Source of the DNA: Paenibacillus massiliensis subsp. panacisoli DSM 21345
Lineage (GTDB): Bacteria; Bacillota; Bacilli; Paenibacillales; Paenibacillaceae
NCBI RefSeq assembly: GCF_000426545.1
Contig: NZ_AUFO01000039.1
Coordinates: 1-32,598, forward strand
DNA: 32,598 nt
Direction: 5' to 3'
The notes below the pieces were generated by a model, which worked only from the letters and a program-made list of their open reading frames with translations, made no database searches and was not told the origin of the DNA. Both the position numbers and the translations under genes were made by a program. This document shows positions 1-6,828 of the stretch, piece by piece. Numbering within the stretch: position 1 is the first letter of the stretch; the number at the start of each line of letters is the position of its first letter.

Positions 1-102
1 GATCATAGAATTTACAAGTTTTCAGTGGAGCTAAACAAATTGATGATCGCAAGAAAAACTTCAGCTAAATGCGGTCTGTCTTCTGTGAAGGTACGCCGAT
101 AG
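1..102 (+). CDS. Possible C-terminal tail of an upstream gene (partial)
   Basis: A reading frame is open from the first base of the window to a TAG at 100-102 and gives 33 residues ending in SSVKVRR. The other two forward frames close within about the first 35 bases. The FecCD permease starts 46 bases later, so this could be the end of another iron-uptake or siderophore gene of the same operon. I do not recognise the peptide, and a frame this short can be open by chance. Confidence 0.25.
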   Translation, partial: DHRIYKFSVELNKLMIARKTSAKCGLSSVKVRR

Positions 103-148
103 ACGTTTTTCTTATAAGCATGACATGCGATAGATAGGGGGATATGAC

Positions 149-1159
149 ATGTCGGGTTGGCTGAATAGCCGCACCGGAAGGCTGGCCGGATTGGGTGTGG
201 GAATCGTGGCTTTGCTTGGAATCATGCTGGCGAGTGTACTATTTGGCCTACAGCAATTCAGTCTGCGGGAGCTGTGGCAGGCCTATCGCCATTTTGATGG
301 CTCCAATGAGCATCTGATTCTGCTCAATACACGTGTGCCACGCACCTTGATTGCTGTAGTCGTAGGAGCCAGTCTGGCGGTAGCCGGGACGATCATGCAG
401 GTGCTCACCAAGAATCCGCTAGCCTCACCGTCCGTGTTCGGTGTGAACTCGGGCGCTGTCTTGTTCATTGTTATTGGACTGGCGGTGACGGGGTCCTCCT
501 TGACGATGACGAGTATGATCGGGCTTGCCTTTATAGGTGCCGCATTGACTTCATTATTCGTATATGTACTGAGCATGCAGGGTAGGGGTGGCTTCGAGCC
601 CATACGGCTAACACTGGCAGGGGCTTCGGTGGCCGCATTCGCTTCCTCGGTCACCTCTGGGCTGATCTTAATTAACAAGCAGTCACTGGAATCAGCTCTC
701 TTCTGGATGGTTGGATCTGTATCAGGTCGGAATACAGAGCATCTGCTGCTAGTGCTGCCTTATATCGTAGCGGGACTCATCTTGTCCTTCCTGCTGGCAG
801 GCTCGCTGAATGTATTAGCGCTAGGTGACGAGCAGGCGAAAGGACTTGGACAGCGGCTAACGCTCATACGGCTGGGATGCACCGCAGCGGTGGTGCTGCT
901 GGCTGGAAGTGCTGTAGCAGCTGCTGGACCGATCGCATTCATTGGATTGGTCATTCCGCATCTGTGCCGCTATGCAGTAGGTAACGACCATCGCTGGCTC
1001 CTTCCTTATGCGGCTGTATCAGGGGCGCTACTGCTGGTATCTGCTGATCTGGCCTCGCGCTTCATCCTCGTGTCCAAGGAGGTTCCTGTCGGTGTCGCTA
1101 CCGCGCTGATCGGGGTACCTTTTCTGATTCATGTGGCAAGAAGGAGGAAATATGCGTAG
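149..1159 (+). CDS. Siderophore ABC transporter permease, FecCD family (first subunit)
   Basis: A 336-residue integral membrane protein with many hydrophobic helices. It is one half of the membrane channel that moves ferric siderophores (or haem or cobalamin) from a binding lipoprotein into the cytoplasm. Family marks are the PRTLIAVVVGASLAVAGTIM segment near residues 63-82 (G-SL-VAG), the NPLASPSVFGVNSGA segment and the C-terminal GPIAFIGLVIPHLCR segment, which includes the EAA-like loop that contacts the ATPase. The start is supported by an AGGGGG box at 136-141. The gene overlaps the second permease by 8 bases, which indicates translational coupling. No binding protein or ATPase lies in the window; Bacillus Feu- and Yfi-type systems share a separate ATPase. 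The exact substrate cannot be read from the sequence. Confidence 0.93.
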   Translation: MSGWLNSRTGRLAGLGVGIVALLGIMLASVLFGLQQFSLRELWQAYRHFDGSNEHLILLNTRVPRTLIAVVVGASLAVAGTIMQVLTKNPLASPSVFGVNSGAVLFIVIGLAVTGSSLTMTSMIGLAFIGAALTSLFVYVLSMQGRGGFEPIRLTLAGASVAAFASSVTSGLILINKQSLESALFWMVGSVSGRNTEHLLLVLPYIVAGLILSFLLAGSLNVLALGDEQAKGLGQRLTLIRLGCTAAVVLLAGSAVAAAGPIAFIGLVIPHLCRYAVGNDHRWLLPYAAVSGALLLVSADLASRFILVSKEVPVGVATALIGVPFLIHVARRRKYA

Positions 1160-2153
1160 ACGCAGCAAGGGAGTTCACATCACCATGTTGACCGGACTTG
1201 GTCTGGTTGTGGTCGCGTTGTCCATCATTTGTCTATCCTTAGGAAGTGTATCGATCCCTGTAAAAGAAGTGCTGCTCTCTCTCCTCCGCCGTAATCCGGA
1301 GGGCAGTGATCTGATCATTATGCAATTCCGATTGCCACGAGTTGTAACGGCAATATTAATTGGGGCCGCGCTAGCTGTATCGGGAGCCTTACTGCAAGGT
1401 GTGATCCGCAATTCGCTGGCTTCACCGGACCTGCTAGGGGTGACGGGCGGAGCTTCCGTAGCCGTCGTAGGGTTCATGACGTTATTCTCAGGGCTGAGCA
1501 TCCATTGGGTGCCGATGATAGCTATCATCGGGGCCTTCGTCGCCGCTGCGTTCAATTATATCTTGGCTTGGAAGCATGGGGTCTCAACCTTCCGGCTGGT
1601 ACTCATTGGAGTCGGGATCTCGACGGCGATGAGCGCACTTACCATGTTCCTGCTTATAAGCGGGCCCGCTTATCTGGCTGCCCAAGTGTTGAACTGGATG
1701 ACAGGCAGCATTTACGGGACGAACTGGACTCATATTCAGGCCATGTGGCCGTGGGTAGCCATATTCATCCCGGTGTCTCTTCTATATGCCAAAGAGCTGA
1801 ATATATTGGCGCTGGGGGAAGAGATTGCGAGTGGCTTGGGGAGTAGGCTGCAGTTGAATCGGTTATTGCTGATCTGCTTCAGTGTTGCTCTGGCAGGAGC
1901 CGCAGTAGGCTTCGCAGGCACGATCTCGTTCATCGGATTGCTCGCTCCACATATGGCTAGACGAATCGTAGGGCATTCCTATGCTGTACTGATCCCTGCG
2001 GCGGCCCTCATCGGAGCAATAACACTGTTGCTGGCTGACCTGGCGGGCAGAATGCTCTTTGAACCACTTGATATTCCCGCGGGAGTGTTCACAGCCGGAG
2101 TAGGCGCACCGTTCTTCCTGTACCTATTATTCAAACGCAAGGCGTCAATCTAG
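1152..2153 (+). CDS. Siderophore ABC transporter permease, FecCD family (second subunit)
   Basis: A 333-residue polytopic membrane protein, partner of the preceding permease in a heterodimeric iron-siderophore channel. Family motifs are RLPRVVTAILIGAALAVSGA, NSLASPDLLGVTGGAS and GTISFIGLLAPHMARRIVG. I place the start at ATG 1152 because AAGGAGG at 1141-1147 sits just upstream. An ATG at 1131 in the same frame would lie deep inside the upstream gene and has no comparable ribosome site. The two permeases are similar in length and motif order, as expected for paralogous subunits. The gene is the last of its operon here: a long hairpin follows at 2226-2276 and the next gene is on the other strand. 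Confidence 0.93.
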   Translation: MRRRSKGVHITMLTGLGLVVVALSIICLSLGSVSIPVKEVLLSLLRRNPEGSDLIIMQFRLPRVVTAILIGAALAVSGALLQGVIRNSLASPDLLGVTGGASVAVVGFMTLFSGLSIHWVPMIAIIGAFVAAAFNYILAWKHGVSTFRLVLIGVGISTAMSALTMFLLISGPAYLAAQVLNWMTGSIYGTNWTHIQAMWPWVAIFIPVSLLYAKELNILALGEEIASGLGSRLQLNRLLLICFSVALAGAAVGFAGTISFIGLLAPHMARRIVGHSYAVLIPAAALIGAITLLLADLAGRMLFEPLDIPAGVFTAGVGAPFFLYLLFKRKASI

Positions 2154-2225
2154 TTAGTAGTTGCTCTTGCTGGTCGAGTCTTGAGTGGGGATGAATAAGG
2201 TTATTATTAAAAAATAAGTACCAAG

Positions 2226-2276
2226 CACAAAGAGCGAGTTGCAGTGACAAGAGGCCACTAATACTCGCTCTTTGTG
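2226..2276 (+). terminator. Long hairpin after the permease operon (terminator-like)
   Basis: Bases 2227-2239 (ACAAAGAGCGAGT) are the exact reverse complement of 2263-2275, and C2226 pairs with G2276, giving a 14-bp stem around a 23-base loop. There is no T-run directly after it, so it is not a textbook intrinsic terminator. It may stabilise the 3' end or belong to the dispersed intergenic repeat that follows at 2330-2390. Confidence 0.5.
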
Positions 2277-2329
2277 TATTAGCAAGCTAGAACTCACAAG
2301 AGTTTGGTGGGATTCTTCTTGCCGAAGGG

Positions 2330-2390
2330 CAGGGCTCCCCGCTTGCAGCGACGCTACAATCACGTATGATCTGGTCAAGGTACTAGGATA
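2330..2390. repeat. Dispersed intergenic repeat, copy A
   Basis: Bases 2330-2350 match 11004-11024 exactly (21 bp, containing GGGCTCCCCGCTTGC). Similarity continues through CTACA, TCA and GGTCAAGGTA-TAGG to about 2390 (11062 in copy B). Both copies lie in intergenic DNA and both follow a long hairpin and a short AGCAAGCT motif. It looks like a small non-coding dispersed repeat. The rest of 2154-2454 holds the hairpin at 2226-2276 and a GCGCTTCAG/CTGGAGCGC imperfect hairpin at about 2406-2430, which may end the minus-strand gene. Confidence 0.6.
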
Positions 2391-2454
2391 GGAATGTATC
2401 TGATGGGCGCTTCAGTTGGTGCTGGAGCGCTAGTCCCCACACAACTCTTGCTCC

Positions 2455-3450
2455 TCAGCTTGGCGTGTACTCCAGAAGTAGCAGAATAATGGAGGACAAG
2501 CATAGACAGGTGCTGATGAGATAGAGCACGCCCACGACCTGCTTGTGATTCAAGCCTGCCCGGAGGAGACGATAATGGGCTTGACTCGCATCTGCCTCAT
2601 AGATAGCTTTTCCTTGCAGGAATCGCTTGATGACTACGAACAGATTATCGAAGATCGGCACGCCCAAGGCCAGAATCGGGATGAACAAGGATAACACGGT
2701 AGCCTGCTTGAAGGCTCCGTCCAATGCGATAACGGCAAGAATGAACCCGAGGAAGGTGGCTCCAGCATCCCCCATGAATACCTTGGCAGGTGGACGGTTG
2801 TATTTGAGATAGCCTAGTGTCACACCGACGAGGACCATGGACATTAGTGCCGAATCACTCTGTCCCTTGGCTAGCGCGACGATGAACAGGGTGATAGCTG
2901 AGATAGCAGACAGACCACCTGCCAGCCCGTCCATGCCGTCGGAAAAGTTAATCACCGTCGTCACTCCGAATATCCACAGAATGGTCAGAATGAACTGTAG
3001 CCAGAAGGGCAGCAGGACATACTCCGCATTGAATGGATTCACAAAGCCTGTAAAAGAGATGCCTGAGGCAAAAACTAACACGGCTGCTGACACCTGAATG
3101 ATCATTTTGGGAAGCGCAGGGAAATCCCTCCCTTTCGTCTTGTACCAATCATCAATGGTACCAATCGTCAGCAGTAGAATGCCGCCTGCGACCAGCGCAG
3201 CGGTCTCCCAGGATAACTGCTTGGTGAATGCAATGTATGTAAGGAAGAAGCCGATGAAAATCGCGTAGCTTGCCGTCAGAGGGATCGGCTGCCTATGAAG
3301 CTTGCGTTCTACGTCCCGGCGGGGTTTGTCGACAAAATCAAGCCGATGCGCCAGCCGCCCGAGTGGAGGAATAAGGATGACAACAACCGTGAAGGACAGC
3401 AAAAAAGCCAGTATGTACATCATGATAAGCCTGAATTCACTCCTATTCAT
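2455..3450 (-). CDS. tagO: Undecaprenyl-phosphate N-acetylglucosaminyl 1-phosphate transferase (TagO/WecA/MraY superfamily)
   Basis: A 331-residue polytopic membrane enzyme that transfers a sugar-1-phosphate, probably GlcNAc-1-P from UDP-GlcNAc, to undecaprenyl phosphate. In Firmicutes this is the first step of wall teichoic acid or related cell-wall glycopolymer synthesis. Signature residues are the DD pair at 100-101 followed by WYKTKGRDF, NFSDGMDGLAGG at 168-179 and FMGDAG at 225-230, the Mg-binding and catalytic motifs of the family. Near the N-terminus the usual P-x-x-GG-x-AIF is P-L-T-A-S-YAIF, a deviation from TagO proteins I know. The start is uncertain: ATG 3450 has no clear ribosome site, and ATG 3423 or 3420 (MMYILAF) would also suit the family. 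A good sigma-A promoter lies upstream at 3481-3510. No linked wall-polymer genes are visible. Confidence 0.88.
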   Translation of the reverse strand: MNRSEFRLIMMYILAFLLSFTVVVILIPPLGRLAHRLDFVDKPRRDVERKLHRQPIPLTASYAIFIGFFLTYIAFTKQLSWETAALVAGGILLLTIGTIDDWYKTKGRDFPALPKMIIQVSAAVLVFASGISFTGFVNPFNAEYVLLPFWLQFILTILWIFGVTTVINFSDGMDGLAGGLSAISAITLFIVALAKGQSDSALMSMVLVGVTLGYLKYNRPPAKVFMGDAGATFLGFILAVIALDGAFKQATVLSLFIPILALGVPIFDNLFVVIKRFLQGKAIYEADASQAHYRLLRAGLNHKQVVGVLYLISTCLCLSSIILLLLEYTPS

Positions 3451-3480
3451 TCAATTTTCAAGCTCGAGGCTTTGTTCATC

Positions 3481-3510
3481 ATTATAAGTGTTCCCGACGG
3501 GCCTTGTCGA
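3481..3510 (-). promoter_or_regulatory. Sigma-A promoter of the TagO-like gene
   Basis: On the minus strand TCGACA (3510-3505) is followed after 18 bases by a perfect TATAAT (3486-3481). Transcription should begin near 3475, giving a short leader before ATG 3450 or ATG 3423. Confidence 0.6.
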
Positions 3511-3551
3511 TTACAGAGTGTTCATTTGCGTGCTTGGAGTCAGGTGTAGAG

Positions 3552-3581
3552 TTGACATCCAAAATTAGTATGTGTTATATA
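3552..3581 (+). promoter_or_regulatory. Sigma-A promoter of htpG
   Basis: A consensus TTGACA (3552-3557) is followed after 18 bases by TATATA (3576-3581), with a TG one base before it as in an extended -10. The predicted start near 3588 lies just before the CIRCE operator. Confidence 0.65.
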
Positions 3582-3591
3582 AAAGGAGGAT

Positions 3592-3618
3592 TTAGCACTC
3601 CTTCAGATGGAGTGCTAA
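3592..3618 (+). promoter_or_regulatory. CIRCE operator (HrcA binding site)
   Basis: TTAGCACTC, nine bases, then GAGTGCTAA: an exact match to the CIRCE consensus. CIRCE is the inverted repeat bound by the heat-shock repressor HrcA, normally in front of hrcA-grpE-dnaK-dnaJ and groESL. Here it overlaps the start of the htpG leader, so HrcA should repress htpG at normal temperature. Confidence 0.95.
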
Positions 3619-3661
3619 TATATCAACCTAATCATGATCATGATAGAGGGGAGATTTATTC

Positions 3662-5542
3662 ATGGCGAAGAAGCAATTCAAGGCGGAGTCCAAGCGACTA
3701 CTGGAAATGATGATTAACTCCATCTACACCCAGAAGGAAATTTTCCTGCGCGAGCTAATATCCAATGCAAGCGATGCAATCGACAAGATCTATTACAAGG
3801 CTCTGACAGACGAGCAGTTGGTCTTTAATAAAGAGGAATATTTCATTAAGGTATCGGTCGATAAGAACGCGCGTACGCTGACGCTGTCCGATACCGGGAT
3901 CGGGATGACGAAGGAGGAGCTGGAGAATAATCTGGGCGTTATTGCCAAGAGTGGCTCCCTGGCCTTCAAGAAGGAGAACGATCAGCAGGACGGTCATAAT
4001 ATTATCGGCCAGTTCGGAGTAGGCTTCTACGCTGCCTTCATGGTGGCAGATGTGGTTACTGTGATCAGTAAGGCGGTTGGCTCGGATGAAGCCTTCAAGT
4101 GGGAATCCAAGGGGGCAGACGGTTATACCATCGTGCCTGCCGAGAAGGAGACTGCGGGAACCGATATTATCCTGAAGATCAAGGATAACACCGAGGAAGA
4201 GAGCTACGATGAGTTCCTGGAGCAGTATCGTCTGCGGAGCATTATCAAGAAGTATTCGGACTTCATCCGCTATCCGATCAAGATGGAGATGACGAGCTCC
4301 CGTCTGAAGGAAGGCACTGATAACGAGTTTGAGGAAGTACAGGAAGAGCAGACTATCAACAGCATGGTGCCGATCTGGCGTAAGAACAAGAGTGAGCTGA
4401 CCGATGAGGACTACAACAACTTCTATAATGAAAAGCGCTACGGCTTCGATAAGCCGCTCAAGCATGTACATATCAGTGCAGATGGTGCTGTAGTCTATAA
4501 TGCGATTCTGTTTATACCAGAGAATACCCCGTTCGATTATTACACCAAGGAATATGAGAAGGGGCTGGAGCTGTACTCCAATGGTGTGCTTATCATGGAC
4601 AAGTGCTCGGATCTGTTGCCTGATTACTTCGGCTTCGTGAAGGGAATGGTCGATTCCGAGGATCTCTCACTCAATATTTCCCGTGAGATGCTTCAGCATG
4701 ACCGCCAGCTTAGCCTGATTGCGAAGAACATCCGCAACAAGGTTAAGGGGCAGCTACAGAGTATGCTGAAGGACGAAAGAGAATCGTATGAGAAATTCTA
4801 CAATTCCTTCGGTCGCCAGCTGAAATTCGGCGTCTATAATAACTATGGAGCAGACAAGGACGTATTGCAGGACCTCTTGCTGTTCTACTCCTCCAAGGAG
4901 AAGAAGCTGGTCAGCCTTGACGAATATGTATCGAGAATGCCTGAGGATCAGAAGTATATCTACTATGCCTCCGGTGAGTCGATTGAGCGCATTGAGAAGC
5001 TGCCTCAGACCGAGTTGGTAGCCGACAAGGGCTATGAGATTCTGTATTTCACCGATGATATCGACGAATTCGCGATCAAGGTGATCATGAACTACAAGGA
5101 AAAGGAATTCAAATCCGTATCTAGCGGTGATCTCGGTCTGGAATCGGAAGCAGACAAGGCTGCAGAAGAGGCTGAAGAGCAGGAGCACAAGGATCTGTTC
5201 GAGCACATGACCTCCTTGTTGAATGGCAAGGTCAAGCAGGTCAAGGCGTCCAAGCGTCTGAAGAGCCATCCGGTCTGTCTGTCCGCTGATGGTGAGCTGA
5301 CGATCGAGATGGAGAAGATTCTGAAGGCTATGCCGAATGGACAGGATGTACAAGCCGACAAGGTGCTGGAGATCAACGTCAATCACGAGGTCTTCCAGAC
5401 CCTGAAGGAAGCCTTTGCGAGTGACAAAGCCAAGCTGGACCTGTACACAGGCGTACTCTATAATCAGGCACTGCTCATTGAGGGACTGCCGGTCGAGGAC
5501 CCTGTACAGTTCACCAATGATATTTGCAAAATTATGGCGTAA
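3662..5542 (+). CDS. htpG: Molecular chaperone HtpG (bacterial Hsp90)
   Basis: A 626-residue Hsp90-family chaperone of usual bacterial length, an ATP-dependent homodimer that remodels late folding intermediates in the cytoplasm. The N-terminal GHKL ATPase domain is intact: ELISNASDAIDK at 31-42, SDTGIGMTKEEL at 76-87 (ATP-lid Asp and Gly) and GQFGVGFYAAFMVAD at 116-130. The middle domain contains NISREMLQ and the catalytic-loop region, followed by an acidic linker (EEAEEQEHKD) and the dimerisation domain. The MEEVD tail of eukaryotic Hsp90 is absent, as expected. AGAGGGGAG at about 3645-3653 precedes the ATG. The gene is monocistronic, between its own CIRCE-controlled promoter and a strong terminator at 5570-5608. 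Confidence 0.98.
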   Translation: MAKKQFKAESKRLLEMMINSIYTQKEIFLRELISNASDAIDKIYYKALTDEQLVFNKEEYFIKVSVDKNARTLTLSDTGIGMTKEELENNLGVIAKSGSLAFKKENDQQDGHNIIGQFGVGFYAAFMVADVVTVISKAVGSDEAFKWESKGADGYTIVPAEKETAGTDIILKIKDNTEEESYDEFLEQYRLRSIIKKYSDFIRYPIKMEMTSSRLKEGTDNEFEEVQEEQTINSMVPIWRKNKSELTDEDYNNFYNEKRYGFDKPLKHVHISADGAVVYNAILFIPENTPFDYYTKEYEKGLELYSNGVLIMDKCSDLLPDYFGFVKGMVDSEDLSLNISREMLQHDRQLSLIAKNIRNKVKGQLQSMLKDERESYEKFYNSFGRQLKFGVYNNYGADKDVLQDLLLFYSSKEKKLVSLDEYVSRMPEDQKYIYYASGESIERIEKLPQTELVADKGYEILYFTDDIDEFAIKVIMNYKEKEFKSVSSGDLGLESEADKAAEEAEEQEHKDLFEHMTSLLNGKVKQVKASKRLKSHPVCLSADGELTIEMEKILKAMPNGQDVQADKVLEINVNHEVFQTLKEAFASDKAKLDLYTGVLYNQALLIEGLPVEDPVQFTNDICKIMA

Positions 5543-5569
5543 GCCACTTTGATTCATCTGCGGTGCATG

Positions 5570-5608
5570 ATGCCCTGTATCCAGCCTGAGCCGGATACAG
5601 GGCATTTT
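5570..5608 (+). terminator. Intrinsic terminator of htpG
   Basis: A 13-bp perfect stem (ATGCCCTGTATCC at 5570-5582 with its complement at 5593-5605) closes a 10-base loop and is followed by TTTT. Confidence 0.85.
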
Positions 5609-5660
5609 GCTTGAGCAACCAGTGTACGATGTGCATGCCCGCAGGCGCATGTCTGCTAGT

Positions 5661-5785
5661 GCTCTAAGGTGCTCTAAAGTACTCTAAGGTGCTCTAAAGT
5701 GCTCTAAAGTGCTCTAAAGTGCTCTAAAGTGCTCTAAAGTGCTCTAAAGTGCTCTAAAGTGCTCTAAAGTGCTCTAAAGTGCTCT
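5661..5785. repeat. 10-bp tandem repeat (GCTCTAAAGT), about 12.5 units
   Basis: Twelve consecutive 10-bp units plus a 5-base partial unit. Units 1 and 3 carry variants (AAGGT, or an A at the first base); units 4 to 12 are identical. The array fills the space between the htpG terminator and the ribosome site of the next small gene, ending 37 bases before that site. The period is close to one turn of B-DNA, and identical units suggest recent slippage growth. No spacers are present, so it is not CRISPR. Confidence 0.95.
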
Positions 5786-5835
5786 GCTGCTGTCTTCCGC
5801 GGACTCATGTACTTTTTGAACAAGGAGGGTCTAAT

Positions 5836-6150
5836 GTGTCCAACGTATTTCGTATCTTTTCTACTCGCTTATCTATCACGATATTGGTTATGACAGCAGT
5901 ATTCATGGTAACCATAAGTGATTATGCAGAGTCCTCTAAGGCTGTAGATAATACACAAGCCCACCAGATCACTCCCGAGGAGAGATTACGTCTGGAGAGA
6001 CAGTATGGTCTGGAGCCACCGGATGGGAGCAATACGAGGGAACACATCGTTTCTGGAGGGGATATCGGCTTTTCCATAAAGGGGTTCAAGGGAAACAGTG
6101 ACCTTATTGCCTCCATACTGGAGCTAATCAGGCTCCTCATCTTCATATGA
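5836..6150 (+). CDS. Small single-pass membrane or secreted protein of unknown function
   Basis: A 104-residue protein starting at GTG 5836, chosen because AAGGAGGG at 5822-5829 lies 6 bases upstream; an out-of-frame ATG at 5834 gives only 18 codons. The N-terminus has basic residues (R, R) and then a hydrophobic segment of about 20 residues (SITILVMTAVFMVTI), a signal anchor or signal peptide. A polar region follows with ITPEERLRLERQYGLEPPDG, and the C-terminus is again hydrophobic (LIASILELIRLLIFI), possibly an amphipathic or membrane-associated helix. I do not recognise the family. It is unusual in following a 10-bp tandem repeat that occupies its likely promoter region. It converges with the GNAT gene 21 bases downstream. 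Confidence 0.6.
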   Translation: MSNVFRIFSTRLSITILVMTAVFMVTISDYAESSKAVDNTQAHQITPEERLRLERQYGLEPPDGSNTREHIVSGGDIGFSIKGFKGNSDLIASILELIRLLIFI

Positions 6151-6171
6151 CATAGCATTCGAAAGCCAAGC

Positions 6172-6621
6172 TTACTCTGATTGGAGCAGCTTGGCCATTT
6201 TGCGATGAGGGATGCCTACCTCAGTGAACTCCTCGCTAATGATGCTATAGCCGAGCTTCTCGTAGAAGGGGATAGCAACCTGACGGGCATTCAGCACGAA
6301 TCTGGCATAGCCCTTCTCCCTCGCAATCTCCTCGGCAAAAACGACCATACGGCGTCCTACCTGCTGGCCCCGCAGTGATTCGTCTACGGCGACCTGCCGC
6401 ATCTTCAAGGTGTCCTCCCCCTGAGGACTAAGCACCAATACACCAACAGTGGCTAATCCCAGACATGCCCGAATGTGAATGTCCCGTTCCTCGCCCTCCA
6501 GGGAATCCTTGGCGATGCTCATGCCAAGCGGCTTGCGCAGCACCTCGTCTCTCAATTGGAGGGTCTCTTCGTAAGCGGGTGTACCCCAGTCGACAATCTC
6601 TAGCACCATTTCTTGTTGCAT
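6172..6621 (-). CDS. GNAT-family N-acetyltransferase
   Basis: A 149-residue acetyl-CoA-dependent acetyltransferase. The start at ATG 6621 (MQQEMVLEIV) is preceded by GGAGGG with an 8-base gap; an earlier start at 6645 would place that ribosome site inside the gene. Motif A is visible as MRQVAVDESLRGQQVGRRMVVFAEEIAREKG (V-x-x-x-x-RGQ-x-x-G-R), which holds the pyrophosphate of CoA. Motif B is ARQVAIPFYEKLGYSIISEEFTEVGIPHRKM, a pattern typical of ElaA/YjcF-like small-molecule GNATs. The substrate is unknown. It lies between the small membrane protein gene (convergent) and the subtilase gene (divergent), so it is probably transcribed alone. Confidence 0.85.
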   Translation of the reverse strand: MQQEMVLEIVDWGTPAYEETLQLRDEVLRKPLGMSIAKDSLEGEERDIHIRACLGLATVGVLVLSPQGEDTLKMRQVAVDESLRGQQVGRRMVVFAEEIAREKGYARFVLNARQVAIPFYEKLGYSIISEEFTEVGIPHRKMAKLLQSE

Positions 6622-6828
6622 ACTTATATCCCTCCATAAGACCAAGAAAATAGAACCTGATCGAATCTGATTTTATAATGAACTTATTTTATTACGATCC
6701 TTTGTCTATCGGTAGTGACCTGTCAAAATTTTTCGCAAGGTAATATTCGACAAATTCTGGTCTATCAACGTGACCCCTTCCTGTCGACGCTCATAGAATA
6801 CCTTGATCTCAATAGAGGAGGGGTTCCT

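Noticed and set aside
2154..2378. 74-codon minus-strand frame after the permeases
   Set aside because: It spans a perfect hairpin and the dispersed repeat, and the product resembles nothing.
3755..5650. Long minus-strand frames opposite htpG
   Set aside because: They lie fully across a certain gene, have no family features, and arise from its codon bias.
5661..5785. CRISPR array
   Set aside because: The units are only 10 bp, directly adjacent and without spacers; no cas genes are near.
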